This document shows, in pieces, positions 46,482-57,900 of a stretch of 64,000 nt of DNA. Made by a program: the position numbers and the translations under genes. Source of the stretch: Monosiga brevicollis MX1. Its lineage: Eukaryota > Opisthokonta > Choanoflagellata > Craspedida > Salpingoecidae. The notes under the pieces are model-generated. The model was not told the origin of the DNA, ran no database searches, and worked only from the letters and a program-made list of their open reading frames with translations. The stretch lies in contig NW_001865058.1 in assembly GCF_000002865.3 (NCBI RefSeq), forward strand, positions 139,832-203,831. The letters are read 5' to 3'. Within the stretch, counting starts at the first letter, position 1, and the number at the start of each line of letters is the position of its first letter.

Positions 46482-46928
46482 CTAGTACACCATCAGATCG
46501 GGGGGGTTGCCTGTTAGCACATGATCTTCGAAGTCACGCGGACTGCAACTCAGAGAATTGTACTTGTAGAGCTTCCGCACTGCGTTGCCAAGAAGATACT
46601 TCTTGCACTCGGGGGAAAAGTAGATGAATTCCTGGAGACAATGATAGCCATCGTTCGGACAGTACACATCGTCACCACTTGCCAAAGGAAGATTGGCCTT
46701 GATCAAGAAGCCAAGAGGATCGGCATTGGGGGGAACGTAAACATATATGCGTTGGTTTTCACGGTGTTGGTCCAGCGCCTCATCTCGGACGATACAGACC
46801 AGGGTGGGCTTGCTGGAAGAACGGGAAAACATCTCGCTTCGATACTTCAAAAAACGTTCGTAGAGCTCCAGGCGCTCTGGCGACACACCGTCACATTCAA
46901 CGAAACCGACTTGGTTGTGCCTCGCCAT
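46482..46928 (-). CDS. Conserved-looking protein of unknown function, 148 residues
   Basis: Open frame from ATG 46928 (MARHNQVGFVECDGVSPERL) to the stop at 46482. Just upstream is ...CACGCTATCAG, a possible acceptor, so this may be the last exon of a longer gene. Mixed alpha/beta character: TLVCIVRDE and RIYVYVPPNADPLGFLI look like beta strands, and a Cys-rich part (DDVYCPNDGYHCLQEF, FSPECKKYLL) could be disulphide- or metal-linked. It ends PDLMVY, a hydrophobic C-terminus. No family recognised. Confidence 0.55.
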   Translation of the reverse strand: MARHNQVGFVECDGVSPERLELYERFLKYRSEMFSRSSSKPTLVCIVRDEALDQHRENQRIYVYVPPNADPLGFLIKANLPLASGDDVYCPNDGYHCLQEFIYFSPECKKYLLGNAVRKLYKYNSLSCSPRDFEDHVLTGNPPDLMVY

Positions 46929-47516
46929 CTTCGAGTCCGCTTCTGATAGCGTGAAAACTGGCACAGTTCGTTAGTGAACAAGCCTTTTGTACTTGCCATC
47001 CTTGCTCAAAAAAGTTAAAAAAAATTCAATGCGTCGTGATGACGTCAATGGCCGAGGTGCTGTCCTCGTTAACGTGCTGCACGTCAAGAAGCCTTGGAGA
47101 TGGCTCATCCCCTCCTCTATGATCCGAGTGTCGATTCACAAAGACTTGAGCAATTGGCTCAGGGCACAGTTTTGATCTGCATGGATCCGCGCAGCAGATT
47201 GTCGATCTTATGACATAATTTGACTTTGTCCATTCGATCCATCAATGAATTTTGATCCCGCGCTCCAGATCCCTTTCGTTTCGACAGGCGGCTCTTATCC
47301 CCTTGCAACACTCCTCAACACAGGTGCGCCTTCTCACAATTCCAAACTGGCCGCCATGAACACATGCCGTAGTGCCCAACGATACATTATCATCCTCAGG
47401 TCATAAAAGTAAATTAATAAAATTTAACGTAGATGTTCATATGAAACATAGCATGACTTTGGTGAGGCTTGACTTGAAACCCTTGTTTGCACGGCTGCCC
47501 CATTGGCCCCGCTCGC
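46929..47516. other. Region between two minus-strand genes
   Basis: No exon clearly supported; it holds the 3' end of the coiled-coil gene and possibly upstream exons of the unknown 148-residue gene. Confidence 0.4.
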
Positions 47517-48903
47517 TCAGGCTGTTGAGACTGTGGTCATCAAGGAGGCTAGTTGCACTTGGAGAGCAGACACTTTTTGTCGATGGGCCTGTGCACAGGT
47601 GATAATGCGACAGATGAGTCCACGAGCGACACACGCGCCAATTAGAAAAGCGGACTCGGTCACACCTGTTTGAGACGCTCAATCTCCGACTCGAGTCCAT
47701 TCCGTCGCTCCACAAGGGTGGACATGTCCATGGTACTGTCCGGCAAATGGCTTTGTGCCTTTTCAGTCACGACAAAAATTAAACATGCAGACGGATGAGT
47801 ACATGCGATGGGAAATAGAGGGCACTACTTCGGGACCTGCGCCAGCTGTGGCATACATTGTGCAATTCATAAAGTTGGTTGCGTAGTTGCTGGTTCTGCG
47901 TCTCCAATTCATGAATTTGCTTGTCCAGTCGCTGTATCGCTTGTGGGTCTACAGGGGCTGTGGCGGTTGATGATTGACTGTCGGCCACCTTTTGTCTTTG
48001 GGCGTTGGCTTGTTGCTGCTGTCGGCGCTGCGTCAGTCGCTGTCGCTCCAACATGAGTTGCTTGGCCAGCAGCCGTTGATACCGCGATCCACTTGTTACT
48101 GTGGTTGGGTCTAGAAACTTGGGTGCTTCCTTATCGATGGCTTGTTCTAGTGCTTCAATCACCTGGCGCAAGGTGACCGCACCATCGTGGCTGTGAGGCT
48201 GTTGCACGGCGTAAAGCAGGCCTGTGGCTCGAGGGGGTGCAAACCTTCAGCTGGGTCTTGAATGTCTCCTTGTATTTGCCAATGCGTTCGAGGCGCGTCT
48301 GGAAGACTTGGGTTTCACTCAAAGCTCGGGAGTGGCGGTGCTCCATTTCGAGAATTTGGCGCTGGATGCTCTGGAACTGAATGACATCGTTCTGTAGAGA
48401 ACAGGCATCTTTGTCAGCAGGCACAATATTTAAGGCACGGGCATGCATCGCAGTAGGGGCATGCCACACGGCACGGTGCTTGGAGTACCTGAAGGTTTTG
48501 AAGGCGCATTGTGAGTTGCTCTTGATCTCCCATGACAGCCTTGTAGCTGTCACTCAGCTTAATGTAGGCTGAGGCCAGTTCCTGTTGTGAGAGTCCGACA
48601 AAGTCTGCAGCAGAAAAGTGAACCTATTGGCGTGAAGACAGGCAGGTGGAGCGAGAGGCCTTTGAGCATTCCGCAACAGGCGCGACATGCCAAAGACCGG
48701 CGACAGCAACACGTTGGGATGAACGAGCGAACATCGAGGGCAGCAAGCCTGTCTTGGTGCTGTTTGTTGGCTTTGTGAACGCGTTCGCGGAGGCTGAGGT
48801 TGTGCTGTCGAAATTCATCCAGTTTCTAAAAGCAACGCCATTCAGGATATCCAAGAGTAGTTGGAGTTTTAAAGGAATGAGAGAAAGCCCGTGGTAAGAA
48901 CAA

Positions 48904-48941
<38 letters not shown>

Positions 48942-50972
48942 GCAAAGCTCAGCCAAGAACATGGTCCAAGTCAGGCAATGACCTACCTTGGCTTGCTGTT
49001 GCACGCGGGCAACCAAATCATCCAGCTTGTCATCTGGCATCGTCTCCATGTCAACGTCGAGCTTACATCGAGGCAGCACAAAAGACATGCTGTCAGGGTG
49101 ATGACAGAGCAAAGCAGAGAAGGCATGTTCTGGCTTTAGAAACTGACCTGTTCCGAGTCATTTTGCAGTTCCAAGTCCTGTTGCTGTTCAGCCAGACGCA
49201 GTAATTCAGAAAGAGTTGTGGGCTGGGAAGCCAGGCGACCCAGCTCAGCAACCTGAAGGCGACTGCAACACGCATTGTGTGGGTCAGTGTTTCCTGATGG
49301 GAAAGCATATTCAAGCCCTATACGCGGGGGTGACTGGGGAACCAAGTGCAAACCAGAGAGCAGTGGGGCTGATGCCCACGTCCATGCGCGCGTGTTGCCG
49401 CTGTGGGTTTCCCGGGCTGACCTCAAGGACCCGATAAGGAGGCAGAGGTGTGTCGTGTGTGTTGGAGCACCAGCCCAAAGAGGTCGTACAAGCAGGTGCC
49501 AAGAGATGTTCATGAGCTTCGAGTTGTTTGTTGTGTGGCAATTCTGCCGGAGCATTATCCTAAGCCGCGCAGAAGGGGTCGATCCAAGCAAAGAGTGGGT
49601 TGGGCTAACGGGTCGACGCGACGTGCAGCAAGTGGGTGGTGTCGAGGGACTGGTGCAAAAGCGCCATACCTGCGCTGTTAAATGAAGCCATGGTGTTGCT
49701 TTAGCCGGCTGAAATTGAATAATGTTGACCACCCCGGGCGAGACAAAGCAGGTTCTGGGCTGGATGCGTTTGTGCCATGAGCAAGAGTCGAGTGGGCAGC
49801 AAGGCACATGGGGTTCTTGAGGCATGAGTTGGGTCATGGCGTACTATGTTGCAAACGACGAGCCGGAGCTGGCCAGTCGGGGGGACAGGGACTTCCACGG
49901 CACGCTTGGGAATACCCGGGGCTAGATCAAAGCTCCACTGTGAGATTATGGTCTGTTGGGCAACATCTTGAAGTTGGGCATGTACGACCGAAGGGACTCT
50001 CGCTGGTCGTTCGAGAACAATGATGTGCGGGGAAAGGCCATAGGTGTGGTCGGGTTGATTTGACAGGCGAAAAGGGTCTAGGAGGAAGCGGGTGTTTTCC
50101 CCACAGTGCAGCAAGAGGGTGGCTCCATTCTGTCAATAAAAATGAAGATGAGAGAAGACAAACAAGTCCATGTCAAGGAAGCCAACGAGTGGGCACATGA
50201 AGGAGGCTGGCGCTGCACGAGTACTGACGGGTAATGGTTTGGGAAGGGTGAGATCGTGCAACAAGAGTACAGCAACAGTGGGAGAGTCATTTTCGGGGCT
50301 TGTTGATGTCCGAGATTGATCCTGTGCGGATGACGCGATGGATTGCGCGACGGGTCTTGGGATAGGAGGAGCTGCTGGCGGCAAGGGGGTGGGTGCCGGG
50401 GTGGCAACATCAGCAACGGCTATGGTGGCAGGTTGTGGACGACTAGCCAGCACATGCACGTTTCCAGTCGTGATGTCGCGCGATGAAGCGGTGGCACGTT
50501 TGGTAATACAGTGCTCCTCTGCCTGAGTTGCACAACACCGTGTATAGGCAGGACGTGCCAGCCATGGGGACAAGGGTGAGGTAAGGGTAAGGAAAGCCAT
50601 CGCTTGAGAGGGCAGGGTCTGTTGTGTGAGGAACCAACCTTTGACTTTGTCAGCAGGGTTTCTGAGAGCAGGAGTGATCCACACTCATAGCCATCGTGGC
50701 CAAGAAAATGAAGTTGGATGGGCCACGCCCCCTCTAACATATCGGACCAGGCAAAGCGTGTGAGCTAGAACTGGGTTTGGCCCCAGTAGGAAACAGTTTA
50801 CAAAACTGGACAGACCGGCCGATAGCTCGAAGCTGATGCTGGGTCGGTCTGGCCCAAAGTGGATGGATGGAGCTGGAGTATCTGGGCTGGTGGGCATGCG
50901 ATGGGGCTCGGTGCAAATCTGTCCAGTTGCGCGAGCCCGTAACTTGAGTTCTGACAGCTCGAGCCTGATCAT
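47517..50972 (-). CDS. Coiled-coil protein with beta-rich N-terminal region
   Basis: Not assigned to a family. ATG 50972 begins MIRLELSELKLRARATG. Beta-rich exons follow: SISFELSAGLSSFVNCFLLG, WPIQLHFLGHDGYECGSLLL, FLLDPFRLSNQPD, IIVLERPARVPSVVHAQLQ, then PVPPTGQLRLVVCNI. A frame-checked splice chain joins CNI to PAKATPWLHLTAQ to VAELGRLASQPTTLSELLRL, linking this part (perhaps C2-like) to the coiled coil. Coiled-coil exons: MPDDKLDDLVARVQQQAK, KLDEFRQHNLSLRERVHKAN, QQELASAYIKLSDSYKAVMG, FQSIQRQILEMEHRHSRALS, VIEALEQAIDKEAPKFL, QRLDKQIHELETQNQQLRNQ, and the last exon AHRQKVSALQVQLASL (stop 47517). About ten introns, one with a GA microsatellite (48907-48938). The layout suggests a centrosomal or ciliary protein, but that is inference. 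Confidence 0.7.
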
Positions 50973-51529
50973 GGTTGGGCTCGAATTGATCTCCCAGGCT
51001 CTGGTGGAATTGGGGAGGCGGAGACAGAAGAGGATGCAGAGGAGGAAGTCGAAGAGGAGTTTGAAGAGGAGGAGGAGGATGAAGATGCAGAGGAGGAGGT
51101 TGAGGAGGAGGTCAAGGAGGAGGTTGAAGAGGAGGAGGAGGATGAAGATGCAGAGGAGGAGGTTGAGGAGGAGGTCAAGGAGGAGGTTGAGGAAGAAGCA
51201 TAGGAGCCAGAGGAGGAGGTTGTGTGAGAGTCAGAGGAGGCCAAGGTGGAGATGGGTCCTTTGGTGATCGAGGAGGATCCAGAAGAGCTGGTGGTGGTGG
51301 TGGTGGTGGTGGTGGTTTTCGTGCCGTTGGTGTTGGTGGAGGAAAAGGCAGAGGTGAAAGAGGTACCTGATGCCGATAGAAGGGCGTCAGAGGCAGAGGC
51401 AGAGGCAGAAATGAACTTGGAGGAGGTGGTGGACGAAGCAGAAGCAGAGGCAGAAGTCGACGTCGAGGCAGCCGAGGAGGAGGAGGAGAAGGAGGAGTAG
51501 GAGCGCCGGCGCCGATTGTCCCCGAGCAT
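50969..51529 (-). CDS. Doubtful Ser/Thr-rich low-complexity reading frame over a minisatellite
   Basis: An ATG (51529) opens 186 codons of mostly Ser and Thr, ending in a stop that overlaps the ATG of the coiled-coil gene. The DNA is a GAG/GTG-type repeat that is open on both strands; the opposite strand reads as a Glu-rich frame. Without homology or splice evidence I cannot tell a real N-terminal exon from simple sequence. Confidence 0.2.
   Translation of the reverse strand: MLGDNRRRRSYSSFSSSSSAASTSTSASASASSTTSSKFISASASASDALLSASGTSFTSAFSSTNTNGTKTTTTTTTTTSSSGSSSITKGPISTLASSDSHTTSSSGSYASSSTSSLTSSSTSSSASSSSSSSSTSSLTSSSTSSSASSSSSSSSNSSSTSSSASSSVSASPIPPEPGRSIRAQP
51030..51200. repeat. GAG-rich minisatellite with 63-bp unit
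   Basis: A 63-bp unit starting GAAGAGGAGGAGGAGGATG at 51063 repeats in tandem at 51126, within a wider GGA/GAG-rich block that continues, less regularly and with (GTG)n, to about 51500. Confidence 0.85.
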
Positions 51530-51974
51530 GATTAATCTGACAATTTCCGCATTGTCACTAGGGATAGTGAAAACGTAATCTCACTGCTTTCGATACTCGT
51601 TCTCCTCGCCTCAATCTTGTCATGTTTGTCAATTTTATCAGGCACAGAGAGAGAGAGAGAGAAAGGGAGAGAAAAGAGGAAAGACTTAGTCTTTTGTTCT
51701 TCCTTTTGTTTCTTCGTCCTTATTTTCTTCCCCTTCAGGTGTGTGTGTGCGTTAAGAGCGAGAGAGCAAAACAAGAGAGAGAGAGTGTGTGTGTTAAATG
51801 CTTTTCTTGTGTTCAAACGGCAGCGCCGGTCAGTGGTGGTGGGGGTCAGTGGCGGCTTGGCAGTATCGGCTCGGACCATGATCATCTCGTGCCATGGCTT
51901 ATTTGACTTGGCATTAAGCACCGGTGTCGTTATCTCTTTCGGCTGTTTCATTTCGTGTTTCTTCGGTTCTTTTT

Positions 51975-52008
<34 letters not shown>

Positions 52009-52288
52009 TGTGTGTGTGAGCTGCACGTGGCTTTTGCGTTTGCGAGCTTGCTCTGTGTGTGTGGTGTGTGTGTGGGAATGGCAGCGGCGGGGAATGGCGG
52101 TGGGATGTTCGGCTCGAGTTGCAAGTGCCTGAAAGGGTGGTGAAGGGGTCGACGTGCACGCCAAGGGCGTTGTTTTGTTTTGGGTCTTGTTGAATGCATG
52201 CATTTCCGACTCATTTGCTGATCTGGCCCTGGCTTGCTCTCGCCTGGTAGCTTTTGACGTGTGAGTTCGTCCTTGTGCACCCTTCATC
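51530..52288. promoter_or_regulatory. Upstream region of OLA1 with GA/GT microsatellites
   Basis: No coding exon recognised. GA tracts occur at about 51645-51665 and 51977-52005, the latter followed by (GT)n to about 52019. OLA1 begins at 52289 and the minus-strand gene lies to the left, so this is probably promoter DNA for at least OLA1. Confidence 0.45.
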
Positions 52289-54108
52289 ATGGCCCCGAAG
52301 AAGACTGCTGCCGTCGAGGAGGACAACGCCATGCTCCTCGGTCGCCTTGGTACCAATCTCAAGGTTGGCATTGTTGGCCTGCCCAACGTTGGGTACGTCC
52401 TGCCCCGACCTGATTAAAAAAAAAAAAAAAAAAAAAAAACCCTCAGAAGCCGAATCTCGACTGGATTCAATATCAATACCAGCAACTATCGCGCACTTGC
52501 CTCGGCTCATGTTGATCCTTGTGTACCGGGCTTGGCCATGCGACTCTGTGGTTTATTCGAGATAGCAAGTCCACCACCTTCAACGTCCTGACCCACAGCG
52601 AGGCTCCCGCTGAGAACTTTCCTTTCTGCACCAAGGGTACGATGTTCCACCTCTCTGATGCTACTGCATCTGCAAGGCAGGTGTGCTCTCACTCACCTCA
52701 TTTCCGTGCTTTGCGTCCTTAGACCCCAACGAGGCCCGCGTGCCCGTCCCCGATGAGCGTTTTGACTGGCTGTGCGACTTCCACAAGCCCCCTTCCAAGG
52801 TCCCTGCTTTTCTGAACGTCGTCGATATTGCCGGTCTTGTCAAGGGCGCTCACGAGGGTCTGGTAAGCTTCTTTGCCCATGTCTCTCGGGCTGGCCTAGT
52901 CGACTCGTGTGCGGATTCCCCCTCACATTGTGGATTGACATTGACGACATGTCCTAGGGTCTGGGTAATGCTTTCCTGTCAAACATTGCGGCTTGCGATG
53001 CCATCTTCCACGTCTGCCGTGCCTTCTCGGACGAGGACATTGTCCATGTCGAGGGTGATGTCGACCCCGTCCGTGATTTGGACATTATCAGTAACGAGCT
53101 GCGTCTCAAGGACATTGCTGCCCTCGAAAAGGTGATGCAGCCCCTGGAGCGCGTTGCCCTCCGCGGTGGGGACAAGAAGAAGAAGGAGGAGTACGACATG
53201 CTGCTCAAGTTTAAGGAGTTTTTGGCCGCTGGCAACGACATCCGCAACGGCGAGTGGGATCGCAACGAGATTGATGTGCTCAACGAGCACCTCTTCCTGA
53301 CCGCCAAGCCCGTCATTTACCTGGTCAATCTCTCCCAGAAGGACTTTGTTCGCAAGAAAAACAAGTGGCTCAGCAAGATCAAGGCCTGGGTCGACGAGCA
53401 CGAGAAGCACCCCACCATCATCCCCTACTCTGCCGACTTTGAGCTCGCCCTTGCCCTCATGGACACGGATGAGGCCCGTGCCAAGCACCAGGAGGAAGTC
53501 GGTGCTGCCAGCATGCTCAGCAAGATTATCAAGGCCGGTTACCAGGCCCTCAACCTGTGCTATTTCTTCACCGCTGGCAAGGTTTGTACCTATACGCTCG
53601 CTTAAAAGTCTCCAAGACGATCACTCCCACTTTTGGCGCCACCTCTCCTTACTGCCTCTCCTTACTGCAGACCCAAGCATCCAACGCTTACCTTTGCCCC
53701 TTTGCGCTTTTTTGCCTCTTGCCCGTGCATCATCATCTAGGATGAGGTCAAGGCTTGGACCATCCAGACTGGTTCTCGTGCCCCCCAGGCTGCCGGCCGC
53801 ATTCATACCGACTTTGAACGCGGCTTTATCATGGCGGAGGTCATGAACTTTGAGGACTTTAAGGAGGCAGGTTCGGAAGCCGGCGTCAAGGCAGCTGGCA
53901 AGTACCGCCAGCAGGGCAAGACCTACGTCGTGCAGGATGGCGATATCATCTTCTTCAAGGTGGGTTGCGTATCGCCAAATTGCTTCCGTCTTGGGTGGTG
54001 TAGAACAGCCCACCATGTGCCTTTTCTTGTCAACAAGACATCTCATCCATCTGATCTTCCTTTTTTTTTTTTGTGCTCTAGTTCAACGTGACTGCCAAGA
54101 AGAAATAA
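52289..54108 (+). CDS. OLA1: OLA1, Obg-like ATPase 1 (YchF family)
   Basis: A cytosolic TRAFAC NTPase that prefers ATP over GTP. Frame-checked exons: 52289-52392, 52567-52636, 52723-52862, 52958-53581, 53741-53959 and 54082-54108. The P-loop GLPNVGKS is rebuilt across the first splice. Then come [32 protein letters not shown] (G3), [19 protein letters not shown], a helical coiled region ([19 protein letters not shown]), [20 protein letters not shown] (G4-like), and the C-terminal TGS domain: [40 protein letters not shown] with [11 protein letters not shown]. Full length of about 394 residues matches the family. The G4-like motif is NLSQ where human OLA1 has NLSE. The second intron-containing stretch has an A24 run. 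It is convergent with BRCA2. Confidence 0.97.
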
Positions 54109-54943
54109 GTCATTTAACTGACCATGCATCTCCTTCTGGGCTTGACTGTCTTCGACAACATGCTGTGTTTGAGCCTTTTTGCGTTTCTTTTTCTTGTGAT
54201 GCTTGCACCATCTTTTCCTCTTGTTTCTACCCTACCCTTCTTGTTTGTGACTTCCATATTTTTTTTTTCTTCTTTCCAACAACCCTGCTTCATTCTTCTC
54301 GCTGGGTTTCTGGTCTTGCGTTGGACCAGATGTGTGACTTTGAGCACTGCCTTTCACACTGAGTCTTTCACACCGAGCATCGGCAGCCGGGTGGCCATGC
54401 CGCCCTTGAGAGTCGAAATTCGCGCTTCAAATTCAGCGAACTCAGGAATATTCCATTGTGACGTCGTGGCACAATGACACATGGCAACGCATCAGATGAA
54501 AACAACTCATGTTTCGGCAAACAACCAAACCGTGCTTCAAATCGATAAACAAAAATCGGGGTGTGATCAGACAATCCAAGAAACACCAAATCTTTCCACA
54601 GACACACACTCAAAGACACCATCAAACAAGCAAATTGAACCGAATACCAAGATCCGGTCAGATTGGAACAAGACGACCTTCCTGCACAGGATCCAGTTTC
54701 GCCTACACGTCGACGCCGCACCATGATTGTGAGGACCTCGACTGTCAACAGTTGCCATGCCAAAGCGACGACAGCAGTCTTTGTCAAAGAGCAACAAAAA
54801 CAAAAACAATGTACCTTAAAGTAAGGCTTTCCAAGCAACAAACGAGCTGCCGCCCCACTGACACGCTGCCATTGGTCGCTATCCATGCCCAAGGCGTGAT
54901 CGGGTGAGCGATTTGCAACTTCTCGACAAAAGCGGCAATGTTC
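54109..54943. other. Convergent 3' regions of OLA1 and BRCA2
   Basis: No exon recognised in 835 bp between the stop codons. Pyrimidine-rich on the left, as expected for the OLA1 3' end. Confidence 0.5.
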
Positions 54944-57900
54944 CTATCCCCAAGCAAATTTTGGCAGCAGAAAATGCGGTGAGACCAGTATGCAGGAGCG
55001 CTCGGGAAAAACGTGATTCAGTGCCCAACGACCAGATGGCACACGCAGACGCAGACGCACGCTATCAGTATCGTGGCAGTCTAACAAACGACGAAGTAGA
55101 TTGAGCAGCGCCGTTTCTGGGTGCACGCCAAGCAACTCGGCCAATTCAATACGATGCCGCCGCACGCGGTGATCATGAGCACACCGATATTGGGCAATCA
55201 GTGCCAGCTCCGTCCAGCTCAATTGAGCTGACATGCGACCCGAACCGTCCAATTGGCAGGCACGTCCAGCAAAGCCATCCGAGGCAACATCGGGATCGGG
55301 AAGATGCAGGGCATGAATGGCACACGAGGCTCGAATCGTGATGATGGCGGGCTGCGCGCTCTCAGCGCTTTTTGCGGCAGGTGCTGCATGTCCAGTCACT
55401 GGCTCCGCTGCCACATCCACAGATGCAGCTGGTCCTTCGAAGGAAGTCGGTACTGTTTCCCGCGTAGCATTGGGCGTAACGCGACGGGAACGAGAGCCAC
55501 GGGTCGATGAAGATGAAGAGGAAGAAGAGCCTTCCCGCGACAAGCTTGGGGTCCGCCGACGTCGTCCCGAGCGTAACGTCCGCCCAGCATTGTCCACGCA
55601 AGCGTCGCAATGCTCTGCCAGCTCGCCGAGTGGAAATACCGATTGACAGATGGGGCAAGCACCCTCTTCACTCTCTAAAGGTGCATCGGTGGCCTGAGGC
55701 GAAGAGGAGGCCACAGCGTGCGTCACGGGGGCCGTGGCCGGCGGTGGCTCGGTCGGGACTGGCCCCCAGTCCAAAGCCAAGACTTCCACCGATTGACCCA
55801 CCTCCGTGCCCTTCTCAAAGCGCATGCAGGTGCCCTGCAGCTGCAAGATGAAATTGGCTTGTGGAAAGGGTAACAACACCATTCGCAGCTCTGTCCCTCC
55901 CGCTGAACGGTTCTCGGCAGACAGCGATGCCGTGCCAGCCTCACGGGCAGCAGAGCCAGTTGGGTGTCGAGCGCGCACCCCGGCGCGCAGCGGAGAGCCG
56001 TGCGGCGACGAATTGGGTGGCGCAGCCTTTGGCGGTAGTGGTTGAATTTGCCAAGAAAAATTATCGAGCGCCCCTTGGAATGCTTCCAGGGCCCCCAGAA
56101 AAGCTCGGCAAGGGCGCTGCTGTAGCGAGCTGACCCGACTACAGCCCGTAAACTCACACACAGGCAGCCCGCGATCTGAGACGTCTGGCAGTACACGAAC
56201 GTGCTCCCAGCACCAGGCCCTAGGTCCAGCCTCGATATCCACACCATGAAACGCCAAAGAGCCGTGGCATTGTAGCACAAACTGATGCCCTTCGGCATCG
56301 GCCAACTCCAAACGCTGAAGTGCAGAGACGCCAGAGCCCAAGGGGGTGTCAATGGATAACACCTTGCCCAGGATATCTACGTACTCAAAGGCGGCCGTTC
56401 GAAATAAGAATCGTGCCGGCGTAAGAGCTCGACCGAGGGCTGGGTCGCGCTCATCGGCCCGCAGTTGAATCGCCGTCGTTTTAGCTTTGGCCAAAGTGAG
56501 CTGGTCGTTGCGCACCTTGGGCACCACATTACGAAGGCAAAGAAGTGCCCCGTTGGCTTGGTCATCAAGGCCCAGCGCATCCCGCCACACACTGAGCAAT
56601 GCGCGACTGCCATTGGTCCGGCAGCGCAGCTGAACTTGTGTCAGCGCCACGGGGTCAGTGAGCATGTCAAAACCTTGTTCAGCACGCATGCGCTGCGCGG
56701 CCAGGTGTCGCGCCTGATCAACACGTGCCTGAAGCTGGGCCATGTGTTCTGCTCGTGCTGCTTCTAACCGCGCTGTCGGCACAGATGCAAGATCAGCAGC
56801 GCGATCGGCAACGAGAAAGGCCGCAAGCTGCTCGTCGTTGTGGGTGCTGCCTGTACCAGGCAGACTACAGCGTTGAATGACAGCTTCGGCTTGCTTCAAA
56901 GCTTGCTTCTCCAGCTCGTCTTGGGCCTCCTGGCAACGGCGTTCAAAGAAGTCGCGCATGCGATGCAAAGCACCAAGACCAAGAAAGTCCGAGTGCAAGT
57001 CATCCGTGACGCGATACACGGTGGGAAGCACGCGTTCAACAAAGGCTTCAACCAGAGGAACAGCACCACCATCGGGCACAATGTCGCTGATAGGCGTGAC
57101 GGACCAGTCAAACGCGGGCGGCTGCCAATCAGGTGCAACACTGACAAAGTCCTCCACCGAGGCGTCCTCCAAGCCTCGTGTCGAGTTACAGTAGAGGGTC
57201 AGCTGTGTGCTCTCGGCGTCGTCCAGCGGAGGGTGGGGACCAGGAGACTGGAGTGCAGCATTGATAACGGCCAACCCACCCCCGATCAAACCTTGCCAGC
57301 CACCACCATACGACTTGCTCCAGGAGGCCTGCAGCGCCGGGTCAGGTCGTGCACGCAGAGGGTAGGTTCCATCGCAGATCCATACGTAGCCGTTGTTCGG
57401 AGCCACATCCAGGACTGTGCATGTGAACGGGAGTGCCACATGGCGGTCTTCTTCGCAAATCTGGCGCAAGGCTGGCCGCACGTTGGCATAGTGTTCGCGG
57501 TGAGCCAAGGCGCCCACGAATGCAGTAAGTGGTTCCCAACACGCCAAAATAGACCCATGTGACCACAGCCCCAAGCAAGCCGCATTGAGCAACCAGTCGG
57601 CCTTTGTTAGCGTACAACGTGCCAGGGCTGGAATGAGACGCCAAAGCTCGACGATTTGACGCGCTGTGAGCCGCAGTGTTGCCTCTGTTGATGCTGGATC
57701 GGATGAGGAAACAGGTTTCAGTGTGCTTGAAGGATCCCGCGCAAACTCGACGAGGGCTCGACGTAACGTTTCGCGCAGCGGCACGGGTGTAGTAGCATCC
57801 CCATTGCCATCAATGTGTCCGTCACTTGCAGATGGAGTCGGGCTGTATCGTAGGGACGAAGTAGAAAAGCCAAGGTCAACAAGCGTATCACCGAGCGTTT

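Noticed and set aside
51617-52132. Plus-strand open frames upstream of OLA1
   Set aside because: They run through GA/GT repeats and show no domain; OLA1 has a clear ATG at 52289.
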